A stretch of DNA of 20,667 bases from Candidatus Bathyarchaeota archaeon. GTDB lineage: Archaea; Thermoproteota; Bathyarchaeia; Bathyarchaeales; Bathyarchaeaceae. Positions within the stretch are counted from its first letter, which is position 1, and each line of letters begins with the position of its first letter. The translations under genes were made by a program, and so were the position numbers. Below, piece after piece: positions 6,685 through 14,992 of this stretch. The DNA lies in NCBI GenBank assembly GCA_029883255.1, contig JAOUJL010000012.1, forward strand, positions 1 to 20,667, read 5' to 3'. The notes under the pieces are model-generated. The model was not told the origin of the DNA. It did not search any database and saw only the letters and a program-made list of their open reading frames with translations.

Positions 6685-8374
6685 GAAAGCAAGAATCGGC
6701 GTTTTCATCTGCCACTGCGGCACAAACATAGGTGGTGTGGTTGACGTTCCGAAGGTTGTGGAATACGCAAAAACGTTGCCAAATGTTGTTTACGCCGAGG
6801 CTAACCTTTACACATGCTCCTCTGAAGGTATAAGCAAGATAAAGGAAGGCATAGCGAAGTATAACCTTAACAGGGTTATCGTTGCCTCCTGTACCCCTAG
6901 GACTCATGGGCCACTTTTCAGAACTGCTTGCGAAGAAGCTGGTGTGAACAAATACCTTTTTGAAATGGCGAATATCCGGGATCAATGCTCATGGGCACAT
7001 ATGCATGAGCCTGAGAAGGCAACAGAAAAGGCAAAGGACCTCGTCCGAATGGCTGTCGCCAAGGCTCGTCTACTAAAGCCGCTGGAAGAACCCGAAATAG
7101 ACGTGACGCCTTCAGCCCTAGTTATCGGAGGAGGTATCTCAGGAATGACTGCCGCCCTATGCCTCGCCCACCAAGGTTTCAAGGTTCATATAATCGAGAA
7201 AGGACCGGAACTCGGCGGCATGCTCAAGCATTTATACAGATTGTATCCAACTATGGAAGATGCTTCTGAGAAGCTTAACCCAATCGCCAACGCCGTGAAG
7301 TCAAATAAAGGTATAGACGTGTTAACGTCAAGTGTGGTTAAGCAGGTTAAAGGTTTTATCGGAAACTTTGAAGTTACTGTTCAAAGAGGGAATGGAGAGA
7401 ATACGAATCTTAATGTGGGCACAATAATCGTTGCCACCGGAGCAGTCGATTTTGAGCCCGTTGGAATGTATGGATACGGACGGTATGATAGCGTGATTAC
7501 GCAGCTTCAGCTGGAGCAACTCCTCAAGAAAGGCGAATTGAAGCGTCCAGAGAGGGTTGTGATGATCCAGTGCGTTGGAGCCAGAGAAGAGAAAGGCAGA
7601 ACATATTGCTCCAGAATATGCTGCATGAACGCCATCAAAAACGCGCTGCTCATTAAGGAGTTGTATCCAGAGGCAGACGTTTACATTCTTTTCCGCGATC
7701 TCCAGACGTATGGGAGGGAATATGAGGGATATTACTTAGATGCTCGGAGGGGGTTCATTGAGTTCATTAAATATACCCCAGAAAGGCCACCAGAAATTGT
7801 ATCTGAACTAGGCGGAAAACTAACTGTTAGAGTTTATGATTCCCTTCTTGGCAGCGACATTGAAATTGAAAGCGACTTGATTGTACTGTCAACGCCTCTA
7901 GTTCCACACGAGGAGGCAAAGGAGCTTTCGCAGGTGCTCAAAGTGCCTCTCGGTCCAAACGGTTTCTTTTTTGAGGCTCATGTTAAATTGAGGCCTATAG
8001 ACTTTGCAACAGACGGAATCTACGTGTGCGGCACGGCTCACAGCCCAAAAGACACAGCGGAAAGTGTTTCGCAAGCGTTTGGAGTTGCATCGAGGGCAGC
8101 CATTCCGCTGGCCCTCAAGCACCTACGAACTGAGGCCATAACAGCTGTGGTAGATGAGAATCTCTGCAGTGGGTGCGGAACATGCGTGAAGCTATGTCCA
8201 TACGGTGCCATAGAGAAGGATGATATGGGAATTGCCAGGGTGACGGAAGTTGTCTGTAAGGGATGCGGGGTCTGCGCGGCGAGTTGCCCAGAGAGAGCGA
8301 TTGCAATGCACCACTTTACCGATGAACAGGTTACCGCTCAGGCTTTAGCCGCGTTAGGGAGGACATTTGTATGA
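6671..8374 (+). CDS. hdrA: HdrA-like FAD/iron-sulfur protein, long A2 type, unit B
   Basis: A 567-residue protein: N-terminal HdrA cluster domain (CHCG at 14, YTCS at 48, ASCTPRTH at 73, RDQCSWAH at 105), FAD domain (VIGGGISG at 150), and a C-terminal two-cluster ferredoxin (about 494-545; CSGCGTC and CKGCGVC). No internal ferredoxin is present. The ATG at 6671 lies inside the end of the A1 gene, with AGGGGG about 9 bases upstream, and the stop overlaps the next mvhD start in ATGA, so the three genes are coupled. This is the most regular of the three A2 domains in the window and useful as the reference when judging the unit A insertion. The C-terminal tail HHFTDEQV is shared by all three copies. 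Confidence 0.92.
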   Translation: MGVDEKARIGVFICHCGTNIGGVVDVPKVVEYAKTLPNVVYAEANLYTCSSEGISKIKEGIAKYNLNRVIVASCTPRTHGPLFRTACEEAGVNKYLFEMANIRDQCSWAHMHEPEKATEKAKDLVRMAVAKARLLKPLEEPEIDVTPSALVIGGGISGMTAALCLAHQGFKVHIIEKGPELGGMLKHLYRLYPTMEDASEKLNPIANAVKSNKGIDVLTSSVVKQVKGFIGNFEVTVQRGNGENTNLNVGTIIVATGAVDFEPVGMYGYGRYDSVITQLQLEQLLKKGELKRPERVVMIQCVGAREEKGRTYCSRICCMNAIKNALLIKELYPEADVYILFRDLQTYGREYEGYYLDARRGFIEFIKYTPERPPEIVSELGGKLTVRVYDSLLGSDIEIESDLIVLSTPLVPHEEAKELSQVLKVPLGPNGFFFEAHVKLRPIDFATDGIYVCGTAHSPKDTAESVSQAFGVASRAAIPLALKHLRTEAITAVVDENLCSGCGTCVKLCPYGAIEKDDMGIARVTEVVCKGCGVCAASCPERAIAMHHFTDEQVTAQALAALGRTFV

Positions 8375-9147
8375 CATTTGAACCGAAAATCGTGGCCTTT
8401 TGCTGCAACTGGTGCGCGTACGCTGGTGCTGACCTAGCGGGCGTAGGCAGAATATCCTACCCCACAAACATACGGATAATAAGGCTGATGTGCAGCGGGA
8501 GGGTTGACCCGGTTATGGTTCTGGAGACGCTGGCTCAAGGAGCGGACGGCGTCCTAGTAATGGGCTGTCACCCCGGCGACTGCCACTACATCGACGGAAA
8601 CCTTCAGACAGAACGAAAAATAAAGATGCTCAAGAAACTCGTAGCACGAACTGGCCTAGAACCAGAACGTCTACGCCTTGAATGGGTCTCCGCGTCAGAG
8701 GGTGGAAGATTCGCAGAACTTGTTAAAGACTTTACAAGCCAACTAAAGGAGATGGGGCCATCCTCCTTGAGCGGAGAAAAACCAGACCCAAACATTCTGG
8801 CAAGTGTTCTGGCAGCCAAGGCAACAGCTGGAGACTTCAGGCTGAGAGTTCTGGTGGGCAAAGAGAAGGGATTGATAGAAGACGGAAACCTGTATGGAGA
8901 GGAAGTTACGCAGAAAGAGTTGGACGAAATCATGGATGAGGCCATCGAAGCGGAGTATGTACGCAACAGAATATATCTAATAGTAAAAGATCAGCCCCTC
9001 TCAGTCAAGGGGCTTTCAAAGCGTTTGAATTTAGATTCTCGAACAGTGTTGCGCCACATAGTCGTGATGAGACAAAAGGGCCTTGTGACGATTGACAAAA
9101 TCGATGGAACAACTCCGCTCTATACTGCTCTGGAGGTAGACAAATGA
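8371..9147 (+). CDS. mvhD: MvhD-type iron-sulfur subunit fused to a C-terminal winged-helix-like domain, unit B
   Basis: Residues 1 to about 130 are a full MvhD domain (FCCNWCAYAGADLAG, RLMCSGRVDP, GCHPGDCHY, WVSASEG), expected to bind [2Fe-2S] and pass electrons to HdrA. The protein is 258 residues, against 143 for the unit C copy. After a linker near 138, a helical stretch (about 140-205, rich in Glu and Lys, with TQKELDEIMDEA) leads to a helix-turn-helix-like end: LSVKGLSKRLNLDSRTVLRHI, then VVMRQKGLVTIDKIDGTTPLY, which reads as recognition helix plus wing. Such tails occur on some MvhD homologues; their job is not established as far as I know. It could be a redox-linked regulator or simply a protein-binding module. 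Start and stop overlap both neighbours by 4 bases. Confidence 0.88.
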   Translation: MTFEPKIVAFCCNWCAYAGADLAGVGRISYPTNIRIIRLMCSGRVDPVMVLETLAQGADGVLVMGCHPGDCHYIDGNLQTERKIKMLKKLVARTGLEPERLRLEWVSASEGGRFAELVKDFTSQLKEMGPSSLSGEKPDPNILASVLAAKATAGDFRLRVLVGKEKGLIEDGNLYGEEVTQKELDEIMDEAIEAEYVRNRIYLIVKDQPLSVKGLSKRLNLDSRTVLRHIVVMRQKGLVTIDKIDGTTPLYTALEVDK

Positions 9148-12100
9148 GCAAAGGCAAAGTGGGAGCAGTACTAGTCGTCGGCGGCGGAATCGCTGGAATT
9201 CAATCCTCTCTAGACCTAGCAGACTCAGGTTTCAAAGTATACTTGATGGATCAGTCACCCTGCATTGGAGGGACAATGACACAACTGGACAAGACTTTTC
9301 CCACAAACGATTGCGCGATGTGCATCTTGGCACCTAAGCTAGTTGGCGCTGGAAGGCACCCTAACATTCAGCTGGTGACCAACTCCGAGATGAGAGGAGT
9401 AAAAGGAGAAGCTGGGCATTTCGAAGTTACGATAAACAGAAGGGCCAGATACGTGAACGCTGAGAAGTGCACGGGTTGCGGGGTTTGCGCCCAAAAATGC
9501 CCCGTGGAAGCCATAGATGAATATAACCAAGGCTTAGGAGATAGAAGCGCGGTTTATGTTAAGTTTCCGCAGGCTGTGCCTCTAACTTTCATGATTGACA
9601 GGGACAAGTGTCTAGGATGTGGCACATGTCAGGAGGTATGCAAAGCAGACGCAATAGAGTATGACCAAAAGGGAGAAGACATTACATTAAGCGTTGGCTC
9701 AATTATACTAGCACCAGGCTTCGAAGAATTCGACCCAAGACTAAAGAGCGAATATGGTTATGGGCGATATCCAAACGTACTCTCAAGCATAGAGTTTGAA
9801 CGCGTCTTGAGCGCTTCTGGACCCTACGGTGGAATCGTACTACGTCCTTATGATGGTGAGGTTCCACGCCGAGTGGCGTTTGTTCAATGTGTTGGCTCAA
9901 GAGACGCGAAACTCGGAAACAACTACTGCTCCTCAGCCTGTTGCATGTACGCCATCAAAGAAGCGGTTGTCGCCAAAGAACACAATCCAGGTCTCCAAGC
10001 CACCATTTTCTTCATGGACATACGTGCCTTCGGAAAAGAATTCGACGAATACTACACTCGGGCGCAAGAAGAATACGGAGTAGAGTTCATCAGATCCAGA
10101 ATCTCTCACATTGAAGAGGTGCTAGAATCACGAAACCTCCTAGTGAGTTATGTTGATGAAGAAGGGCCAAAGGAGGAAGAATTTGATCTCGTGGTGTTGT
10201 CAGTTGGGATGCAGTCACCTCAAAGTGCAGAAGAGTTAGCCAACACTCTAGGCTTCAAATTGAACAAATACAACTTCTGCCACACAGAAACTTTTACACC
10301 GCTGGAAACTTCAAGGCCTGGAATATATGTTTGCGGCGCCTTCTCCGGTCCAAAGGATATTCCCGAGAGTGTTGCGCAAGCAAGTGGAGCCGCAGCCAGG
10401 GCGTCCAGCATGATTGCTCCAGAAAGATGGAAACTCACGGCGAAAAAGGAGTATCCACCAGAAACTGATATTTCTGAAGAGGAACCGCGCATAGGCGTTT
10501 TTGTTTGTCACTGCGGCATAAACATTGGTGGAGTAGTAAACGTTCCTGAGGTTGCCGAGTATGCTAAGACTTTGCCAAACGTGGTCTATGTAGAGCACAA
10601 CTTGTACACTTGTTCACAGGACACTCAGAAAAGAATAAGAGAGATGATAAAGGAGCATCACCTGAACCGTGTAGTGGTAGCATCGTGCACCCCACGAACC
10701 CACGAACCTCTATTCAGAGAAACTATTCGAGAAGTCGGACTAAATATCTACTTGTTCGAAATGGCAAACATCCGAGATCAGTGCAGTTGGGTACACATGC
10801 ACGCGCCAGAAGAAGCCACTGAAAAGGCAAAAGACTTGGTAAGATCAATCGTAGCCAAAGCCCGTCTGCTGACCCCATTGAAAAAACCCCTGATAGACAT
10901 CACCCCAGTTGGCTTAGTTATTGGCGGCGGCTTGTCCGGAATGACTGCGGCATTGGAGTTAGCGAAACAGGGTTTCAAAGTTAATTTGGTAGAGAAGGAG
11001 AAGGAGCTCGGGGGACATCTAAGTCACATCCACTACGCGCTTGGGAGCGAAGATCCACAGGAACACCTGAGATCAATCGTCGAAGAAGTCACAGAAAACG
11101 ACAAAATCCATGTCTACCTCAACGCAGAAATCGCTGACATCAAAGGATACATTGGAAATTTCAAGACAGTATTGACTCAAAATGGAGAACAAAAGGAGAT
11201 TCAACACGGCGTTATCATAGTTGCAACAGGAGCAGCCGAATACGAGCCAACCGAGTACATGTACGGAAAAGACGAAAGAATACTGACACAACATCAACTA
11301 GAGGAAAGATTGAGCAAAAAAGAGTTCAACGCCAAAACGGTTACGATGATACAGTGCGTTGGAGCCAGAAATGAGGAACGCCCCAACTGTGCACGCATAT
11401 GCTGCGCTTCTGCGGTCAAGAATGCGCTCAAAATCAAGGAGTTAAGCCCTGAAACAGACGTTTACATCCTGTACAAAGACGTTAGAACTTACGGCTTCCT
11501 TGAAGATTATTACCGTGAGGCTGCAGGCAAAGGAGTCATATTCATACGTTATAATGACGAATGCAAGCCTGAAGTCACTAAGAAAGACGGGGGCCTCAAA
11601 GTTGCTGTGACTGACCCGATTTTGAACGCAGAGTTTGAGATTCAATCCGATCTTGTGGTTTTGAGTGTGGCGACGATTCCAAATCCAGGTAATGAACCGA
11701 TAGCGCAAATGCTGAAGGTTCCCCTTACTAAAGATGGATTCTTCCTAGAAGCTCACATGAAACTTCGTCCAGTCGACTTCGCAACTGGCGGCGTCTTCTT
11801 ATGTGGGATGGCGCACTCACCTAAGTTAATCGATGAAAGCATTTCACAAGCATGCGGAGCAGCAGCCAGAGCAATCACGATTCTATCCAAACCTAAGCTG
11901 GAAATGGAAGGAGCAATTGCCGATGTTAACGAGGATTTATGTGGCGGATGTAAAATTTGTGAGTCCGTCTGCGCTTATAGTGCCATTGAAATGAAGGAAG
12001 TAGACGGAAAACTCAGGTCGAGTGTTAATGAAGCCTTATGTACAGGGTGTGGTGTTTGCGGTTCTTCTTGCCCCACAGGAGCGATAAGCATGCTGCATTT

Positions 12101-12164
12101 CACAGACGATGAAATACTCGCACAAGTTAGAGCAGCGTTAATGGAGGAAAAGAAACATGAGTGA
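9144..12164 (+). CDS. hdrA: Fused double HdrA (A1-A2), unit C
   Basis: A 1006-residue fusion of the two HdrA types. Residues 1 to about 430 are A1: VVGGGIAG near 10, DCAMC near 55, internal ferredoxin with CTGCGVCAQKCP and CLGCGTCQEVC, and NYCSSACC. After a linker of about 15 residues rich in Glu/Pro, residue 448 begins A2: IGVFVCHCG, YTCS, ASCTPRTHE, RDQCSWVH, a second FAD site (VIGGGLSG), and a C-terminal ferredoxin at about 927-995 (CGGCKICESVC and CTGCGVCGSSCP). It therefore carries two FAD sites and all HdrA cluster domains in one chain. It starts within the unit B mvhD stop (4-base overlap) and overlaps the next mvhD by 8 bases. It is likely the flavin core of the hydrogenase-linked Hdr complex. 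I see no internal stop or frameshift. Confidence 0.93.
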   Translation: MSKGKVGAVLVVGGGIAGIQSSLDLADSGFKVYLMDQSPCIGGTMTQLDKTFPTNDCAMCILAPKLVGAGRHPNIQLVTNSEMRGVKGEAGHFEVTINRRARYVNAEKCTGCGVCAQKCPVEAIDEYNQGLGDRSAVYVKFPQAVPLTFMIDRDKCLGCGTCQEVCKADAIEYDQKGEDITLSVGSIILAPGFEEFDPRLKSEYGYGRYPNVLSSIEFERVLSASGPYGGIVLRPYDGEVPRRVAFVQCVGSRDAKLGNNYCSSACCMYAIKEAVVAKEHNPGLQATIFFMDIRAFGKEFDEYYTRAQEEYGVEFIRSRISHIEEVLESRNLLVSYVDEEGPKEEEFDLVVLSVGMQSPQSAEELANTLGFKLNKYNFCHTETFTPLETSRPGIYVCGAFSGPKDIPESVAQASGAAARASSMIAPERWKLTAKKEYPPETDISEEEPRIGVFVCHCGINIGGVVNVPEVAEYAKTLPNVVYVEHNLYTCSQDTQKRIREMIKEHHLNRVVVASCTPRTHEPLFRETIREVGLNIYLFEMANIRDQCSWVHMHAPEEATEKAKDLVRSIVAKARLLTPLKKPLIDITPVGLVIGGGLSGMTAALELAKQGFKVNLVEKEKELGGHLSHIHYALGSEDPQEHLRSIVEEVTENDKIHVYLNAEIADIKGYIGNFKTVLTQNGEQKEIQHGVIIVATGAAEYEPTEYMYGKDERILTQHQLEERLSKKEFNAKTVTMIQCVGARNEERPNCARICCASAVKNALKIKELSPETDVYILYKDVRTYGFLEDYYREAAGKGVIFIRYNDECKPEVTKKDGGLKVAVTDPILNAEFEIQSDLVVLSVATIPNPGNEPIAQMLKVPLTKDGFFLEAHMKLRPVDFATGGVFLCGMAHSPKLIDESISQACGAAARAITILSKPKLEMEGAIADVNEDLCGGCKICESVCAYSAIEMKEVDGKLRSSVNEALCTGCGVCGSSCPTGAISMLHFTDDEILAQVRAALMEEKKHE

Positions 12165-12588
12165 ATTCAAGCCGAGAATCGTAGGGTTCCTATGCAACTG
12201 GTGTGCCTACGCTGGAGCAGACTTAGCCGGAGTAAGTCGAATTCAATACCCTCCAACAGTTAGGATCATAAGAGTAATGTGTTCCGGAAGAATTGATCTA
12301 GCCTTCATCCTTGAAGCCTTCAAAGACGGAGCAGACGGAGTTCTAGTCGCCGGATGTCATCTTCCAAGTGACTGTCATTATCTTTCAGGGAACTTCAAAG
12401 CCTTTAGAAAAGTGTTGTTGTTAAAGAAACTCTTGCCCCAGTTCGGCATAGAACCCGAACGCCTCAGGGTTGAATGGATCTCTGCGTCAGAGGGAGATCG
12501 ATTCGCAACCGTTATTAAGGACATGACAAAGGAAATAAAGAAACTCGGACCGAGCCCCTTAAGGGCTGGAGGAACATGCAATGGCTAA
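12157..12588 (+). CDS. mvhD: MvhD, hydrogenase-Hdr linking [2Fe-2S] subunit, unit C
   Basis: 143 residues, typical length for stand-alone MvhD. Cysteines at 13 and 16 (CNWCAY), 42 (MCSG), 67 and 73 (GCHLPSDCHY) are all present, as in functional family members. It probably carries electrons from the MvhG clusters to the fused HdrA encoded just upstream. The start overlaps the HdrA fusion by 8 bases and its end overlaps hdrC by 8 bases. GCHLPSDCHY has one residue more between the two cysteines than the GCHPGDCHY of the other two copies; this variant is common in the family. Confidence 0.92.
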   Translation: MSEFKPRIVGFLCNWCAYAGADLAGVSRIQYPPTVRIIRVMCSGRIDLAFILEAFKDGADGVLVAGCHLPSDCHYLSGNFKAFRKVLLLKKLLPQFGIEPERLRVEWISASEGDRFATVIKDMTKEIKKLGPSPLRAGGTCNG

Positions 12589-13138
12589 AATAGAGAAAAC
12601 GCCAGAAACAAAGGCGAGTGAAAAAATGGTGGTCAAATCAAATGAAATGGACCCACGCTTCAAATACGAAATCAGCGAGATTCCTGGCGCAGAGAAGGTT
12701 ATGCTATGCTTCCAGTGCGGCACGTGTACAGCCGACTGCCCAATCTCGCGATTCGACGAATTCTACAGACCCAGAAAACTTATCCGGATGACTCAACTGG
12801 GCTTGAAAGACAAGCTTCTTTCAAACGACGTCATCTGGCTTTGCTCCACCTGCTTCACGTGTATCGACCATTGTCCGCAAGACGTGGGAATCGCCAGCAT
12901 TGTGCGGGCTCTTCGAAACCTAACCGTAGAAAGAGGACGCATGCCTGGCATCTATAAAGAGCAAGCTTCTAATATCCTCAAAACAGGCTACGCATACGTG
13001 ATTTCGGACCTGCGGCTCAAAAAGAGGCAGGAGAAAGGGTTGCCCTCCTTACCGAAAGCTAACTTAGAAGGCGTCGCAAAACTTTTCGATGTTACAGGTT
13101 TTTCGAAGACGCTTGAAAAAGGGGAGGACGCGAAATGA
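12581..13138 (+). CDS. hdrC: HdrC, double [4Fe-4S] subunit, unit C
   Basis: 185 residues with two [4Fe-4S] sites: Cys43/46/49/53 (CFQCGTCTADCP) and Cys88/91/94/98 (CSTCFTCIDHCPQ). It is expected to relay electrons from HdrA flavin to HdrB. The first 24 residues are charged and precede the usual family start near MDPRFKYE, so it has a short extra N-terminal tail; GGAGG about 9 bases upstream of the ATG at 12581 supports that longer start. It overlaps hdrB by 4 bases. Confidence 0.92.
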   Translation: MAKIEKTPETKASEKMVVKSNEMDPRFKYEISEIPGAEKVMLCFQCGTCTADCPISRFDEFYRPRKLIRMTQLGLKDKLLSNDVIWLCSTCFTCIDHCPQDVGIASIVRALRNLTVERGRMPGIYKEQASNILKTGYAYVISDLRLKKRQEKGLPSLPKANLEGVAKLFDVTGFSKTLEKGEDAK

Positions 13139-14013
13139 CAGAGTTGAAATACCTACTTTTCCTAGGATGCGTTATTCCTTACAGACTTCCTAGCTTCGAG
13201 ATTTCCACTAGAAGAGTTCTTGATAAACTTGGTGTAGAATTGGTGGAGATGCCAGAGTTTAATTGCTGTGGATTTCCACTGGATCCAGTAAACCATGACA
13301 TGATGCTCACCTTGGCAGCGCGAAACCTCTGTTTGGCAGAACAACAAAATTTGAACATCATTACCCTCTGCAATGGATGTTTCGGTATTCTAAACCATGT
13401 AAACAAAGAGCTTAAGGAAGACAAAAAAATCAAGGAGAAGGTTAACGGATACTTGAAGGAAATAGGCATGGAATTTAAGGGAACGATAACAGTTAAGCAT
13501 CTCATTCATGTTCTCGCAGAAGATGTTGGCTTTGAAAAAATAAAAGAAACTGTTCAGAAGCCACTTAATCAACTTCGCGTGGCGCAGCACAGCGGGTGTC
13601 ACGTCGTTCGTCCCGCAAAGTACATAGGCTTTGAAGACCCAGAAAATCCCACAACTCTCAAGAAACTAATTCAAGTGACGGGCGCAAAATGCTTGGACTA
13701 CATGGATGAACCGGAGTGTTGCGGCGCACCAATAGTCGGTGTAAACGACAAAATTCCACTTCAGTTGGCTAGGGAAAAACTTGACCACATTAAGGCTGTA
13801 GGAGCACAGGCGATGATTACTTGTTGTCCGTATTGCCACATAATGTACGACCTCAACCAACCCAGAATAGAAAGAGCTTTCAACGAAAAATTTGGCATAC
13901 CCGTGCTTCACTATCCACAGCTTTTAGGGCTGGCCATGGGCATCGCCCCAGAAGAACTAGCCTTAAAAGACCTTAGAGTAGATGCAACTAAAATTTTGAA
14001 CATTTGTAGCTAG
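13135..14013 (+). CDS. hdrB: HdrB, CCG-domain subunit, unit C
   Basis: 292 residues with two cysteine-rich CCG domains. Domain 1: Cys12, Cys44-Cys45 (CCGF), Cys79/Cys82 (CNGC). Domain 2: SGCHVVRP, ECCGAP, CCPYC. These are the ligands of the two non-cubane [4Fe-4S] clusters in characterised HdrB, where the heterodisulfide is reduced. GGGGAGG lies 7 bases before the ATG. It is distinct from the unit A copy in detail (CCGF against CCAP, CPYCH against CPFCF), so the two are diverged paralogues rather than a recent duplication. Whether the substrate is CoM-S-S-CoB depends on coenzyme genes outside the window. Confidence 0.93.
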   Translation: MTELKYLLFLGCVIPYRLPSFEISTRRVLDKLGVELVEMPEFNCCGFPLDPVNHDMMLTLAARNLCLAEQQNLNIITLCNGCFGILNHVNKELKEDKKIKEKVNGYLKEIGMEFKGTITVKHLIHVLAEDVGFEKIKETVQKPLNQLRVAQHSGCHVVRPAKYIGFEDPENPTTLKKLIQVTGAKCLDYMDEPECCGAPIVGVNDKIPLQLAREKLDHIKAVGAQAMITCCPYCHIMYDLNQPRIERAFNEKFGIPVLHYPQLLGLAMGIAPEELALKDLRVDATKILNICS

Positions 14014-14020
14014 TGATCAT

Positions 14021-14992
14021 ATGGAAAAACTAAAATTTGCTTTCTATTGGGCCGCCAGTTGTGGCGGATGCGAAATAGCAGTGCTGGATATAAACGAAAA
14101 AATCTTGGATGTTGTTGCAAAAGCAGACGTAGTCTTCTGGCCCGTAGCCCTCGATATTAAGTACAAGGATGTTGAAGCTATGCCTGACAAGAGTATAGGT
14201 GTATGCTTCTTCAATGGGGCCATACGCAATTCTGAAAACGAGGAGATGGCCAAACTGCTTAGGCGAAAGGCAAAGGTGCTCGTTGCTTTCGGTTCATGTG
14301 CCCACGAAGGATGTATTCCTGGGCTGGCCAACTTGCATGACAGGAAAGAGATATTTCAGAGAGTCTACTGCGAAACTCCGTCAACGAAGAATCCAGATGG
14401 GGTAGTGCCGGTAAGTCCTGTTGAAGTTAAGGAAGGCAAGTTGCATAAGCCTGAGTTTTATGACACGGTGAAAACGCTTGACCAAACCGTTGAAGTAGAC
14501 TATTATCTTCCTGGGTGTCCCCCACCAGTAGACTTGATAGTTAAGGCTCTTGACGCCATCTTTAATGGTGAGTTACCGTCCAAAGGCTCAGTGTTAGCAC
14601 CAGTGAAGTCTGTCTGTGACGAATGTCCTCTAAAAAAAGAGGAGAAGAAGATTTCCAAGATATATCGAGTGTACGAGAAGGTGCCTGAGCCTGAGAAATG
14701 TCTTCTTGAACAAGGAATTATCTGCATGGGTCCTGCAACTCGAGCAGGCTGTGGTGCACAGTGTTTGAGTGTTAGTTATCCTTGCACTGGGTGTGGTGGT
14801 CCTTGTCCTAACGTGTTGGAGCAGGGGGCAGCTATGATGAGTGCTTTAGCATCTATTCTTGGCATCGACGAGGAGAAAGGAGCAGACTTCGACGCAGAGA
14901 AATTGATAAGCCAAATCAAGGATCCGGTTGGCACTTTCTACAAGTATTCATTACCACATTCTATTATCAGACGAAAGGTGATGAAGAAATGA
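14021..14992 (+). CDS. mvhG: [NiFe] hydrogenase small subunit, group 3c (MvhG)
   Basis: 323 residues. SCGGCE at 13-18 holds the first two ligands of the proximal cluster; GSCAHEGC and PGCPPP supply the others. The C-terminal third has CDEC, CLLEQGIICMGP, RAGCGAQC and CTGCGGPCPN, matching the further [4Fe-4S] clusters of F420-nonreducing hydrogenase small subunits. There is no twin-arginine signal, so the enzyme is cytoplasmic. It starts 7 bases after hdrB and overlaps mvhA by 4 bases, which places the hydrogenase in the same operon as the unit C Hdr genes. It carries electrons from the NiFe site to MvhD. Confidence 0.94.
   Translation: MEKLKFAFYWAASCGGCEIAVLDINEKILDVVAKADVVFWPVALDIKYKDVEAMPDKSIGVCFFNGAIRNSENEEMAKLLRRKAKVLVAFGSCAHEGCIPGLANLHDRKEIFQRVYCETPSTKNPDGVVPVSPVEVKEGKLHKPEFYDTVKTLDQTVEVDYYLPGCPPPVDLIVKALDAIFNGELPSKGSVLAPVKSVCDECPLKKEEKKISKIYRVYEKVPEPEKCLLEQGIICMGPATRAGCGAQCLSVSYPCTGCGGPCPNVLEQGAAMMSALASILGIDEEKGADFDAEKLISQIKDPVGTFYKYSLPHSIIRRKVMKK

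Noticed and set aside
8604..8966. Open frame of 120 codons opposite the MvhD-fusion gene
   Set aside because: Serine-rich frame antisense to a clearly conserved protein; a codon-use shadow.
9144..12164. Two genes merged by a missing stop rather than a true HdrA fusion
   Set aside because: The frame is intact through the join, with a linker of about 15 residues and no start signal with SD before the A2 part; nothing suggests an error.
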